DNA of 64,000 nucleotides from Pseudomonas sp. DNDY-54. Its GTDB lineage: Bacteria > Pseudomonadota > Gammaproteobacteria > Pseudomonadales > Pseudomonadaceae. Every line of letters starts with the position of its first letter. Position 1 is the stretch's first letter. Made by a program: the position numbers and the translations under genes. Below are positions 17,187-25,131 of the stretch, piece by piece. The notes beneath the pieces are model-generated. The model ran no database searches and was not told where the DNA came from. It was given only the letters and a program-made list of their open reading frames with translations. The stretch lies in assembly GCF_019880365.1 (NCBI RefSeq), contig NZ_CP082271.1, forward strand, positions 2,852,001 through 2,916,000, read 5' to 3'.

Positions 17187-18158
17187 TCAACGAGGTCGCA
17201 TGACCGACTCAAGCACCTGCAGGGCCAGGTTGCCCTTGTGCGCGCCCAGCTTGACCTTGAACGTCGGCATGCCGTTGGCACGCATGATCATGTCTTCGGG
17301 CATTTCAACCGGGATCACATCGCCCGGCTGCATGTTCAGGATGTCGCGCAGCTTGAGCTGACGGCGCACAACGGTCGAACTGAGCGGGACCTTCACGTCC
17401 AGCACGTCTTCGCGCAACGCATTGATCCAGCGCTCGTCCTGGTCGCTGACGTCCGATTGGAAGCCGGCATCGAGCATTTCGCGGATCGGCTCGATCATCG
17501 AATACGGCATGGTCACATGGAAGTCACCACCACCACTCTCGAGTTCGATGTGGAAGGTCGACACCACCACCACTTCACTCGGGCTGACGATGTTGGCTAA
17601 TGCCGGGTTCACTTCCGAATGCACATACTCGAAATTGACGTCGAGCACCGCGTGCCAGGCTTCCTTCAGGTCAACGAAAGCTTGATCCAACACCATGCGC
17701 ACCACGCGCAGCTCGGTTGGCGTGAACTCGCGCCCCTCGATCTTCGCGTGCCGCCCGTCCCCGCCGAAGAAGTTGTCGACCAGCTTGAACACCAGCTTGG
17801 CGTCCAGAATGAACAGCGACGTGCCGCGCAGCGGCTTGATTTTCACCAGGTTGAGGCTGGTAGGTACGTAGAGCGAATGCACGTACTCGCCGAACTTCAT
17901 CACCTGAACGCCACCGACCGACACATCAGCCGAGCGACGTAACAGGTTGAACATGCTGATGCGTGTGTAACGAGCGAAGCGCTCGTTGACCATTTCCAGC
18001 GTCGGCATACGGCCGCGGACGATACGGTCCTGGCTGGTCAGGTCATAGCTTTTGATGCTGCCCGGTTCGGCATCGCTCTCGGTATCGACCAGACCGTCGT
18101 CGACCCCGTGCAGGAGCGCGTCAATCTCGTCTTGCGAGAGCAGGTCTTGAACAGCCAT
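17187..18158 (-). CDS. fliM: Flagellar motor switch protein FliM
   Basis: This 323-residue switch protein starts with the CheY-P-binding peptide LSQDEIDALLHG (7-18). The middle domain (about 45-240) includes the GG motif region GGVQVMKFGEYV and the CheC-like fold. A C-terminal SpoA domain (about 250-320) pairs with FliN. The ATG at 18158 is 12 nt after the fliL stop. All expected regions are intact. Confidence 0.97.
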   Translation of the reverse strand: MAVQDLLSQDEIDALLHGVDDGLVDTESDAEPGSIKSYDLTSQDRIVRGRMPTLEMVNERFARYTRISMFNLLRRSADVSVGGVQVMKFGEYVHSLYVPTSLNLVKIKPLRGTSLFILDAKLVFKLVDNFFGGDGRHAKIEGREFTPTELRVVRMVLDQAFVDLKEAWHAVLDVNFEYVHSEVNPALANIVSPSEVVVVSTFHIELESGGGDFHVTMPYSMIEPIREMLDAGFQSDVSDQDERWINALREDVLDVKVPLSSTVVRRQLKLRDILNMQPGDVIPVEMPEDMIMRANGMPTFKVKLGAHKGNLALQVLESVMRPR

Positions 18159-18170
18159 CTACAACGACCC

Positions 18171-18701
18171 CTATTGCAATACGAAGTTGGTGAACAGCAC
18201 TTGCTCGACGGCAAGCTTGCCGATTTCCTTCTGTGCCAGCGCCTGAACGCTAGCGGTCGCCTTTTGCCGAAGCATCTCCTGGCCGACCGGAGTCGCCAAG
18301 CTGGCAAACTCTTCGCTGGAGAACAGCATAACCAGTTGATTGCGCAACAGCGGCATGTGTTCCTTCAACGCGTCGAGCGCGGCCTGGTCACGCGACATCA
18401 ACGCCACGCTGACTTGCATATAGCGCTGACGCCCATTGGTATTCGTGAAGTTGACAATGAATGCAGGCGCTAATACTTCATAGATCGCGGCCTGCCGCTG
18501 CGGTGCCGCCTGAGCGTCCTCAGCGCCTTCCGAGGGTTGTTCCGTATCGCCCCGGCTCATGAAATAAAAGGTGCCGCCTATCGACAACCCGACCGCTAAC
18601 AGCAGACCGAGCACGATCAAAATAATCAGCTTGAGCTTTCCCTTCCCCTCGGCCGACGCTGCAGGACTCGCTACGTCTGGGGGCCCCTGTTTCTTCGCCA
18701 T
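18171..18701 (-). CDS. fliL: Flagellar basal body-associated protein FliL
   Basis: This 176-residue protein has a Lys-rich cytoplasmic N-terminus, one membrane helix (about 24-48) and a periplasmic FliL domain with YEVLAPAFIVNFTN and RYMQVSVALMSRD. FliL rings surround and activate stators and affect swarming. It is first in the fliLMNOPQR-flhB unit, 40 nt downstream of the predicted start point of a sigma-54 promoter. Confidence 0.95.
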   Translation of the reverse strand: MAKKQGPPDVASPAASAEGKGKLKLIILIVLGLLLAVGLSIGGTFYFMSRGDTEQPSEGAEDAQAAPQRQAAIYEVLAPAFIVNFTNTNGRQRYMQVSVALMSRDQAALDALKEHMPLLRNQLVMLFSSEEFASLATPVGQEMLRQKATASVQALAQKEIGKLAVEQVLFTNFVLQ

Positions 18702-19061
18702 GCCAAATATCCGTCATCACGGGTGGTTTCACTCGCATCAAAGCGTTACGAGCAACTGCTGTGCCAAAGTATCGGCCAGCGAAGAGACGCCGTAAACGAT
18801 TGCCGCGCGCCTGGGCCAAATTGCAGACGAGCCGTTGCAAGGTGAGCCTCCTCTGGCGTTCATGATCGCCATCGGCGCGTGTCACCGTTCCGTAGGAACA
18901 GGCACGAGGTAGGGTCCGCAGTAGCGGGCGGTGCCGTGCGGCTGACGCTGCGTGCGTCCAAGACTGCATCGCACCATCGCTCGGCCACAACGCCGTCAGG
19001 CTTGGCGTCCTCGGCGAGGAAGCTTGGTATCCTGACGCGTCCTACTGTCATCGGGGGTTAC
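18702..19061. other. Divergent intergenic region, fliL / unknown plus-strand gene
   Basis: This 360-nt region separates fliL (minus) from the unrecognised plus-strand gene. It holds the fliL sigma-54 promoter near 18750. An open frame runs through 18879-19061 into the downstream gene, but the clear ribosome-binding site lies only at its end, so I treat it as leader. I found no clear promoter for the plus-strand gene. Confidence 0.6.
18750..18767 (-). promoter_or_regulatory. Sigma-54 promoter of fliL operon
   Basis: The minus strand reads TTGGCACAGCAGTTGCT, a near-perfect match to TGGCAC-N5-TTGC: GG at 18765-18764 and GC at 18753-18752, separated by 10 nt. Initiation is expected near 18741, about 40 nt before fliL. 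The fliL operon is RpoN-dependent in P. aeruginosa. Confidence 0.88.
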
Positions 19062-20489
19062 GTGTTCTCACTCAAGCGCAAGGGCGATTTCCGCCTGCAG
19101 CTGACCCGTACGCTGAAACAGCCTGGACGGCACACGATCGAGCTGTATCTGTTCACCCCGCACGAAAGCAACCTGTCGGCCTGGACCCTGTCGGAAGAGC
19201 AGTTTTTCTTCACCACGCTGACACACCGATTCGGGTTGCTGGGCATGCCGTCGAAGGACCGACTCAGCAAGGCGGATCAGTCCTTCGTGCTGCTCTCGCC
19301 GCACTACGAAATCATGTATGGCTCCTGGTTTTTCCAGTACCAGGCCTCGATGGAACGGCTGCGCCAGCAAATGCTCGCCTCCGGAGCCGGCGCAGAGCCG
19401 ATCATGCGGGCGCTGCGGCTCAGCCAGAACTTTGCGCAGCGCCTGCGCAAATCCAGCCCGAAGCAGAGCAATCAGCAGCGCTATTTCCGCCAGATGGACA
19501 TCTACTTTTCGTGGCACGCCGAGCAGTTCCTCCTGGAAAGCATGACGCTGGAAGGCTTTGCCACCCTCGACGAAGCGCTCAAGCAAGCGGTGGCAGAATT
19601 CCTCCGTCAGGAACACAGATACCGCAAGGAACGTGAGTACGTCAGTGATTTTCACGGCACCCCGACACGCATTTGGAACCGCATGGGGCTGTATCACCGT
19701 TTGCTGGAGTATCCGGTGCTGTTGCGCTCCAAGGTCACAGAGCTGGGCGCCGGCACTCACAAGTTGGTCAAGGCGGCATCGACGATGCTGATCATGTCGC
19801 TGTTCACCTATTTCCTGTTTAACGCGCGTGACGCCAGCGAGAAACTCTCGCTCACCCTTCTGCTGGTGATTGCGCTGGTCTACGCCGTTCGCGACCTGCT
19901 GCGTGATGACATGATCACCGTCATCACCCGCAAGTTGCGCAAAGGCAAGCCGCGATGGAAGGTTCGTCTGTTCATGCCCTACACCCGAAAGCTGCTTGCG
20001 CAGCAGTGGGTCTGGCTCCATTACCGCAAGCTGCCCGATCTGCCGCCGCTGGTACGGGAACATTCCGGCAAGTGGGCCACCAACGAGGAACGGCAAATCA
20101 TCTGCTATCGCGCCCAGCTAAACCTGGACAAGGTCGCACTAGAACACGACGAGATCCGAGAACGGCTCACACTGGATTGCGAACAGCTTTGCGCGATGAT
20201 CCAGGCCAGCCACAACCGGCTGTTCGTGCGCACTGAGGACAATGACTCCACGGGCGACGGTGCCACTGACACAGTCCAGGCCCACCCGATCGAAAAGCAG
20301 CACGACTACAACCTGCTGCTATTGCATACCGAGCCCGGCCAGCATTTCCCCTCAGCTCAACGTTGGCGCTTGAGGCTCGGCACGAGCGGCATCGTGCAAT
20401 GCGAAAACAAGAAGGCCCACTGGCCTGAACCACCGGAACGGCAACGCTCCGCATGGCACCGGCTGAGCCGCCTGTGGCGACGCGGATGA
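19062..20489 (+). CDS. Unrecognised membrane protein encoded inside the flagellar locus
   Basis: I do not recognise this 475-residue protein. I chose GTG at 19062 (MFSLKRKGDFRLQL) because GGGGG lies 4 nt upstream; the open frame extends to 18879 but the extra 61 residues look non-coding. The N-terminal half is soluble and mixed, with HTIELYLFTPHESN and aromatic-rich ILSPHYEI-like LLSPHYEIMYGSWFF. Two adjacent membrane helices lie at about 236-254 and 261-280 with a short connecting loop, followed by a basic segment (RKLRKGKPRWKVRLFMPYTR) and a mostly soluble C-terminal region. There is no signal peptide. It runs opposite to fliK and fliL. Function is unknown; a two-helix hairpin with cytosolic domains on both sides is the predicted topology. 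Confidence 0.8.
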   Translation: MFSLKRKGDFRLQLTRTLKQPGRHTIELYLFTPHESNLSAWTLSEEQFFFTTLTHRFGLLGMPSKDRLSKADQSFVLLSPHYEIMYGSWFFQYQASMERLRQQMLASGAGAEPIMRALRLSQNFAQRLRKSSPKQSNQQRYFRQMDIYFSWHAEQFLLESMTLEGFATLDEALKQAVAEFLRQEHRYRKEREYVSDFHGTPTRIWNRMGLYHRLLEYPVLLRSKVTELGAGTHKLVKAASTMLIMSLFTYFLFNARDASEKLSLTLLLVIALVYAVRDLLRDDMITVITRKLRKGKPRWKVRLFMPYTRKLLAQQWVWLHYRKLPDLPPLVREHSGKWATNEERQIICYRAQLNLDKVALEHDEIRERLTLDCEQLCAMIQASHNRLFVRTEDNDSTGDGATDTVQAHPIEKQHDYNLLLLHTEPGQHFPSAQRWRLRLGTSGIVQCENKKAHWPEPPERQRSAWHRLSRLWRRG

Positions 20490-20726
20490 ATTCCGTTGCC
20501 CAGAGAAGTTGACGCGCCGAGCTTCGCCGCTGGCCCAGCACGTCGTGGCGCACCTGCCGTTCAGCCAGTCGCAGAGCCGCGATGAGCAGTGCCTGTGGCC
20601 GAACCTGCATCGCCAGTATCGCGGTAATCAGACAACGAAACGACAACCTTCCCCCTGAATGAGAAACAGCAGGACCAGGATTGCGGGTGCAAACGCGAGA
20701 TTCAGACTGCGGTCAGTTTTCTGGCA

Positions 20727-21965
20727 TCACGCGTAGTAATCAACCAGGCCGCGGTCTGCGCCCATTCGGCCAGCTCGAATTTCCGTCGTGCCCTGGATAA
20801 CTTCCTCGTCGCCGCCAGCCAAGCCTCCTGCAACGCCCCGGTTGCGCGACTCGCCGCCGTCGTCACCTTTCCAGCCACGCGACTGGTCGGAAACATTGAC
20901 GTCCATCGTCATGCCTTGCTGCGCGAAGCTGTCTCGCAGCCGTTGCATCTGGCCTTCCAGCGCATCCCGAACACCCGCATGGGGGCTCATGAACGTGACT
21001 TGAGCCTGGTCCTTGTTCATATCGATCCGCACTTCCATACGCCCCAGCTCGGCGGGGTCGAGCTGAATCTCAGCTGACTTGAGGTTTTGACTCGATAGCC
21101 ACATCACCTTATCGACGACCGCTTCGCTCCAGCCCGATTGCTGCATGTTTACCGGTTGCCCGGGCACCATCGCGGGCCGCTGCGCTTGCTGCACCTGATT
21201 CTGTTGCGCAATCGCCTGCGTCAGCGGACTGAGTCGGTTGATCGCCGCATCGGTGGCGCTTGTGCGGCTGTCCTTGGGGGCATCCAGCATCTCAAGCACC
21301 TCACCGAAGCTCTCATCCAGCGTAGGCTCAGCGGAATCCTCGGCGAGCTGTTCATCTGAGAGGAGAAGGTTCGTCGGAATTGACTCCTGCGTACCCATAG
21401 ACAGCTCGTCCTGCAGAACAAGAACCGGAGCGGGACTCTTCTGAAGACCCGTCTGGATCTCCAATGCGCGCTGACCTGCCAGCGCCGTCTCGCCATTAGC
21501 GTCAGCCTCACCAACAGCGGTCTGCGCCTGCGCTAAACCAACCAGAAATTCGCTGCCGGACGGCGGCTGTGCGGGCAGCGTTTCGTCGCCTTGCGTGCCC
21601 TGCCCGCCCAGCCCGAATAGCAGAAGCGGGTCTAGCTCGGCCTCAGGCTCTAACGAATCGCTTTCGGCCAACTCGGGCTCCGCAGGCAATTCATTGCCGG
21701 TGTCGGCAGTGACCGGCTTTTCAGTGCCGCCCGACTCGGCGGTTTCCTGACTCGGCTTTTCGGCGACCGGCTTGTCACGCACGGGCTTTGCTGGCGCATC
21801 CTGACGTTCGACAGGTTTGGCCTGGCGTTCCTTGGCATAGACATTGGCGAAGCTGGAGGGCTCGTCCCGACTGGGTTGCGGGGCGGCTTTAGGCGACGCG
21901 TTGGCCGCCTTGATTGCAGCGCTCGGCGCCTTGAGGTTCAGTAGCAGATCGGGGGAAACGGCCAT
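20727..21965 (-). CDS. fliK: Flagellar hook-length control protein FliK
   Basis: This 412-residue secreted molecular ruler has a low-complexity N-terminal two thirds rich in Ala, Pro, Glu and Gln. The C-terminal Flg_hook domain (about 275-360) has WSEAVVDKVMWLSSQNLKSA, QLDPAELGRMEVRI and VTFMSPHAGVRDALE, which interacts with FlhB to switch export specificity. Its start is about 29 nt downstream of a predicted sigma-54 initiation site. Between its stop and the convergent unknown gene (20490-20726) I see no convincing gene or terminator. Confidence 0.93.
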   Translation of the reverse strand: MAVSPDLLLNLKAPSAAIKAANASPKAAPQPSRDEPSSFANVYAKERQAKPVERQDAPAKPVRDKPVAEKPSQETAESGGTEKPVTADTGNELPAEPELAESDSLEPEAELDPLLLFGLGGQGTQGDETLPAQPPSGSEFLVGLAQAQTAVGEADANGETALAGQRALEIQTGLQKSPAPVLVLQDELSMGTQESIPTNLLLSDEQLAEDSAEPTLDESFGEVLEMLDAPKDSRTSATDAAINRLSPLTQAIAQQNQVQQAQRPAMVPGQPVNMQQSGWSEAVVDKVMWLSSQNLKSAEIQLDPAELGRMEVRIDMNKDQAQVTFMSPHAGVRDALEGQMQRLRDSFAQQGMTMDVNVSDQSRGWKGDDGGESRNRGVAGGLAGGDEEVIQGTTEIRAGRMGADRGLVDYYA

Positions 21966-22002
21966 GGGTCTTTCCGCTTAAGGTGATGACATGCATCTCG
22001 TT

Positions 22003-22020
22003 AAGCAAAGTCCAGGCCAT
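22003..22020 (-). promoter_or_regulatory. Probable sigma-54 promoter of fliK
   Basis: The minus strand reads TGGCCTGGACTTTGCT, with GG (22018-22017) and GC (22006-22005) exactly 10 nt apart. The -12 half is canonical and the -24 half has one key departure (TGGCC for TGGCA). A start near 21994 would give a 28-nt leader before fliK. Confidence 0.6.
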
Positions 22021-22097
22021 CAGCTCATGTCGATCTGCCCCAGCGGATCGACGGGCGCGGCCACTGCTCGTATCCGAGCCCGGGCGCAATGCCAAGG

Positions 22098-22454
22098 CTA
22101 GCCAGGCCCGCCCCAGCGCTGGCGCTCGGCCCGATAGAGAATCCGCACGATGGCGAATTCGCGCTCGATGCGTTCGATTAAACCGGGTGCCGCTTCAAGC
22201 TGTTCAAGCCGGGCGGTTTCCTCCAGCTCGCGACAAAGTTCCGCCAGCAGAGTTGCGCCCATGTTGCTGCAACTGCCCTTGAAACTGTGTGCAGCTTGGC
22301 GCAGCTGTTCCGCCTGGCCACTCCGGCAGGCCGTTTTCAACAGGCACAGCCGCTCTTCCGAATCTGTGAGAAAGGTATCCAACAGCACCGGATACTCTGC
22401 ATCCATCACGTCTTGAAGGGTGGCCAGCACGCTACTGTCGAGATGATCGACCAC
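22098..22454 (-). CDS. hptB: Histidine phosphotransfer protein HptB
   Basis: This 118-residue Hpt protein carries phosphoacceptor His56 in QAAHSFKGSCSNMG. I chose the GTG at 22454 (MVDHLDSSVLATLQDVM), preceded by AGGGG at 7 nt; a longer ATG frame adds 29 unrelated residues. In P. aeruginosa HptB receives phosphate from hybrid kinases (e.g. PA1611, RetS, SagS) and passes it to HsbR, which acts on HsbA to control FlgM/FliA, swarming and biofilm. It ends the hsbA-hsbR-hptB set. Confidence 0.93.
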   Translation of the reverse strand: MVDHLDSSVLATLQDVMDAEYPVLLDTFLTDSEERLCLLKTACRSGQAEQLRQAAHSFKGSCSNMGATLLAELCRELEETARLEQLEAAPGLIERIEREFAIVRILYRAERQRWGGPG

Positions 22455-22483
22455 GAATGTGCCCCTGGTGGAAAAGCGGCGGA

Positions 22484-24190
22484 TTATGCATGACGCGTCC
22501 AGTGGAACTCTACCGTCAGGAGTGCCCCCTCCGAGTCCCAATAGAATCGCTCACTCAACTGACGAATCATGCGCAACCCGCGGCCTCCAAGACCCTCAGC
22601 ACAGTACTGCTTGTTCAGGGCCCGCTGTACGTCGAAGCCGCGACCACTATCACGCACACCGATCCTTAGATAACCGTTAGGGCCGTCAGACTTGACCGTC
22701 AGGGCGATGGACACAAAGCCCTCGCTGAGGTCACGCAGACGTTGCTCACGTTCCTGGTAGTAGCGTGCAAACCCGTCGGCATCGCGCTTCAGCGCGGTGT
22801 CGAGCGATAGCACGCCATGCTCCAGCGCATTCGAATAAAGCTCACTGAGCACTGTGTAGATAGTCCCTGCGCGGTGGCGCAAGGGCGAAATCTGTAACAG
22901 CAGCTGCATCGTCATGGGTAACGGGTTGGCTGCGCGTAAGCTACTGGGGTGCAGCTCAAAGTTGACCGACCAATCCCTCGCCCGAGGCTGCTTGGCGTCG
23001 AGATACGGATCGAAGGACTGAAATATCGCGGGCACCATCTCGCCAGTGATGCTCACTTCGACGAGGCTGAGGTCATCGTCAAGTATTTGACCGTGGAACG
23101 CATGAAGTGCGTTCTGAATCTCTTCGAACAAGGCGGAGGGCTCAACGTTCTCGTTCATCACACCCAGCAACCGCTGTTCGCCGAAGAACTCACCCTTCGT
23201 GTTACAGCTTTCCGTGACGCCATCAGACATCAGCAGCAGGCGGTCGCCTACCGCCAATGGCATCGTCTCGAAACGGTCATCAAACTGGGAGGCGTCGAGC
23301 ACGCCAAGCGGCAGATGCCTGGACGGCAACGGCAGCCGCTCGCCCCCCTCGGCCCGGAGCAGATAGCCATCCGGCAGCCCGCCATTCCATACGCGCAGCA
23401 TGCCTTGCTTGAGGTTGATATCCAGCAGCGTGGCGCAGCAAAACATTTCCACGGGCAGGATCAGCTTCAGCTTGGCGTTGATCTCGCGCAGGATCTCGGT
23501 ACTGGAATAGCCTTTGGCGGTCATGCCGTAAAAGGTTTCCGCGAGCGGCATGGCGCCAACCGCTGCCGGCAAACCATGACCGGTAAAGTCGCCCAGCAGC
23601 ACGAACATGCGGCTCGCAGGCGCGTGGGCCGCAAGCAGTAAATCGCCGTTGAACAAGGCACGCGGTGATTGCCGATATCGGATATTGGGCGCGTTCAGGC
23701 AGCCCGCGTGCGCGACCTTGTCGAAGATCGCTTTGGCAGCACGCTGCTCGTCGAGCAGTTGCTGGTTGCGCCGTGCAATGAGATCACGCTGCTCCAGCAC
23801 GGTAGCCTGCAAGCGGCGCAAGCGATGCATGGCCTGAATCTTCGCTTCGAGAATGATCGGGTTGTAAGGCTTGGCGATAAAATCATCGCCCCCCGCTTCG
23901 AGGCAGCGCACAAGCGCTTCGTTCTCGGCCAGCGACGTCAGAAAAATGATGGGGACCAGTTCGTTACCCGCGAGCTGCTTGATCTGGCGCGCGGCATCGA
24001 AGCCATCCATGACAGGCATCAACGCATCCATCAAGACCAGCTGCGGCCGCTCGCGCTTGAACAGCTCCACCGCCTCCGCGCCATTCGCCGCGGTAACGAC
24101 ATGATGCCCCTGCCGACGAACGATGGCCGCCAACAGCATGCGGTCGGCCGCGCCATCCTCGGCGATGAGTATGGAGAGCCGGCCGGGCAT
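22484..24190 (-). CDS. hsbR: Response regulator HsbR (REC-PP2C-HATPase), HsbA phosphatase/kinase
   Basis: This 568-residue protein has a receiver domain (1-120; Glu11-Asp12, phosphoacceptor Asp55 in LMDALMP, Lys in AKPYNP), a SpoIIE/PP2C phosphatase domain (about 150-380; GDFTGHGLPAAVGA and MSDGVTES), and a C-terminal GHKL anti-sigma-kinase-like domain (ELYSNALEHGVL and DSGRGFD). The P. aeruginosa homologue is reported to dephosphorylate and phosphorylate HsbA under HptB control. The ATG at 24190 overlaps the hsbA stop as TGATG, favouring it over the TTG one codon upstream. Confidence 0.94.
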   Translation of the reverse strand: MPGRLSILIAEDGAADRMLLAAIVRRQGHHVVTAANGAEAVELFKRERPQLVLMDALMPVMDGFDAARQIKQLAGNELVPIIFLTSLAENEALVRCLEAGGDDFIAKPYNPIILEAKIQAMHRLRRLQATVLEQRDLIARRNQQLLDEQRAAKAIFDKVAHAGCLNAPNIRYRQSPRALFNGDLLLAAHAPASRMFVLLGDFTGHGLPAAVGAMPLAETFYGMTAKGYSSTEILREINAKLKLILPVEMFCCATLLDINLKQGMLRVWNGGLPDGYLLRAEGGERLPLPSRHLPLGVLDASQFDDRFETMPLAVGDRLLLMSDGVTESCNTKGEFFGEQRLLGVMNENVEPSALFEEIQNALHAFHGQILDDDLSLVEVSITGEMVPAIFQSFDPYLDAKQPRARDWSVNFELHPSSLRAANPLPMTMQLLLQISPLRHRAGTIYTVLSELYSNALEHGVLSLDTALKRDADGFARYYQEREQRLRDLSEGFVSIALTVKSDGPNGYLRIGVRDSGRGFDVQRALNKQYCAEGLGGRGLRMIRQLSERFYWDSEGALLTVEFHWTRHA

Positions 24191-24495
24191 CAAGCGATTG
24201 CGAACAATTGTTCGAAGTTGGAAACCGAAAGGACTTTCCGCACATCAGGATTGCAGTTGATCAAGCGGATGTCGGCTTTGTCACTGCCACCGTGATCACG
24301 AAGCAGCAGCAACATACCGAGGGCCGAGCTGTCGAGGTAGGTCGCGCCGTTGAGGTCGACAACGTAGCGGCGAGGTGAATTGCCTGCTTGCTGATAGGCG
24401 TCACGAAACGCCTGATGGGTGTTGAAATCGAAGCGCCCTTGAATCGTGATTGTCAGCTCCTGTCCATCCGCCGATAGCTGTGAACTGATGGTCAT
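24190..24495 (-). CDS. hsbA: Anti-sigma factor antagonist HsbA (STAS domain)
   Basis: This 101-residue STAS protein has the SpoIIAA-type phosphorylation site DSSALGMLLLL with Ser56/Ser57. In P. aeruginosa unphosphorylated HsbA sequesters FlgM to release FliA, whereas the phosphorylated form promotes c-di-GMP signalling through HsbD. AGGAGT precedes the ATG at 24495. A 180-nt gap upstream separates it from fliJ and may contain its promoter, though I saw no clear sigma-28 or sigma-54 motif. Confidence 0.94.
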   Translation of the reverse strand: MTISSQLSADGQELTITIQGRFDFNTHQAFRDAYQQAGNSPRRYVVDLNGATYLDSSALGMLLLLRDHGGSDKADIRLINCNPDVRKVLSVSNFEQLFAIA

Positions 24496-24675
24496 TTAAC
24501 ACTCCTGGTTCGAACGAGGTCGTGGCCGTTCGCCACGGCTATCGTGTATTGCTGGGCGGCGCCAGCGATGCGGAATGGTGCCTCGCCAAGCCTGCGCCCA
24601 ATGCATGATGTAAGCGCGGAGCGATTGCGAAGAAACTGATGAAGATTTAGCACCCAACGCCCTGCACAGCAAGCT

Positions 24676-25128
24676 TCATTCCTGTCTAGGTCGCCCCGCC
24701 AAGCGCTGAGAGAACTCATCGAGCAGCTTTTGCTCGCGCTTGTCTGCCGCCGTTCTGGCTTCCAGCAGGTAGCGCTCGACCAGCTTGCGCAGCCCATCGA
24801 GCCGTGCGCGACGCTGCTGCCATTGATCGCGAAGCTTGTCGAGGTTGCCGCGGTGCCAATCCACGCTACGTTGCTGTTGGGCAATGGCGGATTCCAGCTG
24901 AGACAGGAAGCGCTGATAGTTGAGCAGCCATTGCCCGGACACGCCCTGGCTGCCCTGAGTCATCCACTGCTGCTGGTAATCGCCGAAATACTGTCGCAGT
25001 TCGCCCAGTTTGACCTCGGCCTGAGCCAGTTGCGTCTGGCCCTGACCGAATAGCCGAGCAGCATCGCGTTCGGCACGCTCGGCCATATCGATCACCGGCG
25101 CCAGACGCGCCGCGCGGCTCGCTGCCAA
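24676..25128 (-). CDS. fliJ: Flagellar export chaperone-escort protein FliJ
   Basis: This 150-residue, highly charged helical protein is predicted to form a two-helix antiparallel coiled coil throughout, as FliJ does (QLAQAEVKLGELRQYFGDYQ and LDGLRKLVERYLLEARTAAD). It links FliI to FlhA and escorts export chaperones. It begins 3 nt after fliI and ends the fliEFGHIJ series. Confidence 0.92.
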   Translation of the reverse strand: MAASRAARLAPVIDMAERAERDAARLFGQGQTQLAQAEVKLGELRQYFGDYQQQWMTQGSQGVSGQWLLNYQRFLSQLESAIAQQQRSVDWHRGNLDKLRDQWQQRRARLDGLRKLVERYLLEARTAADKREQKLLDEFSQRLAGRPRQE

Positions 25129-25131
25129 GGG

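Noticed and set aside
18879..19061. 61-residue N-terminal extension of the unknown plus-strand gene
   Set aside because: No ribosome-binding site near the GTG at 18879 and an Arg/Ser/Ala-rich composition; the GGGGG-preceded GTG at 19062 is better.
19068..20096. 342-codon minus-strand frame opposite the unknown membrane protein gene
   Set aside because: The plus-strand product has coherent membrane helices, mixed composition and a ribosome-binding site; the minus product looks like a shadow. Confidence is lower here because neither product has a recognised family.
20490..20726. Possible small minus-strand gene starting near 20646
   Set aside because: The start would be TTG almost touching its Shine-Dalgarno and the frame runs into the convergent coding gene; no family features.
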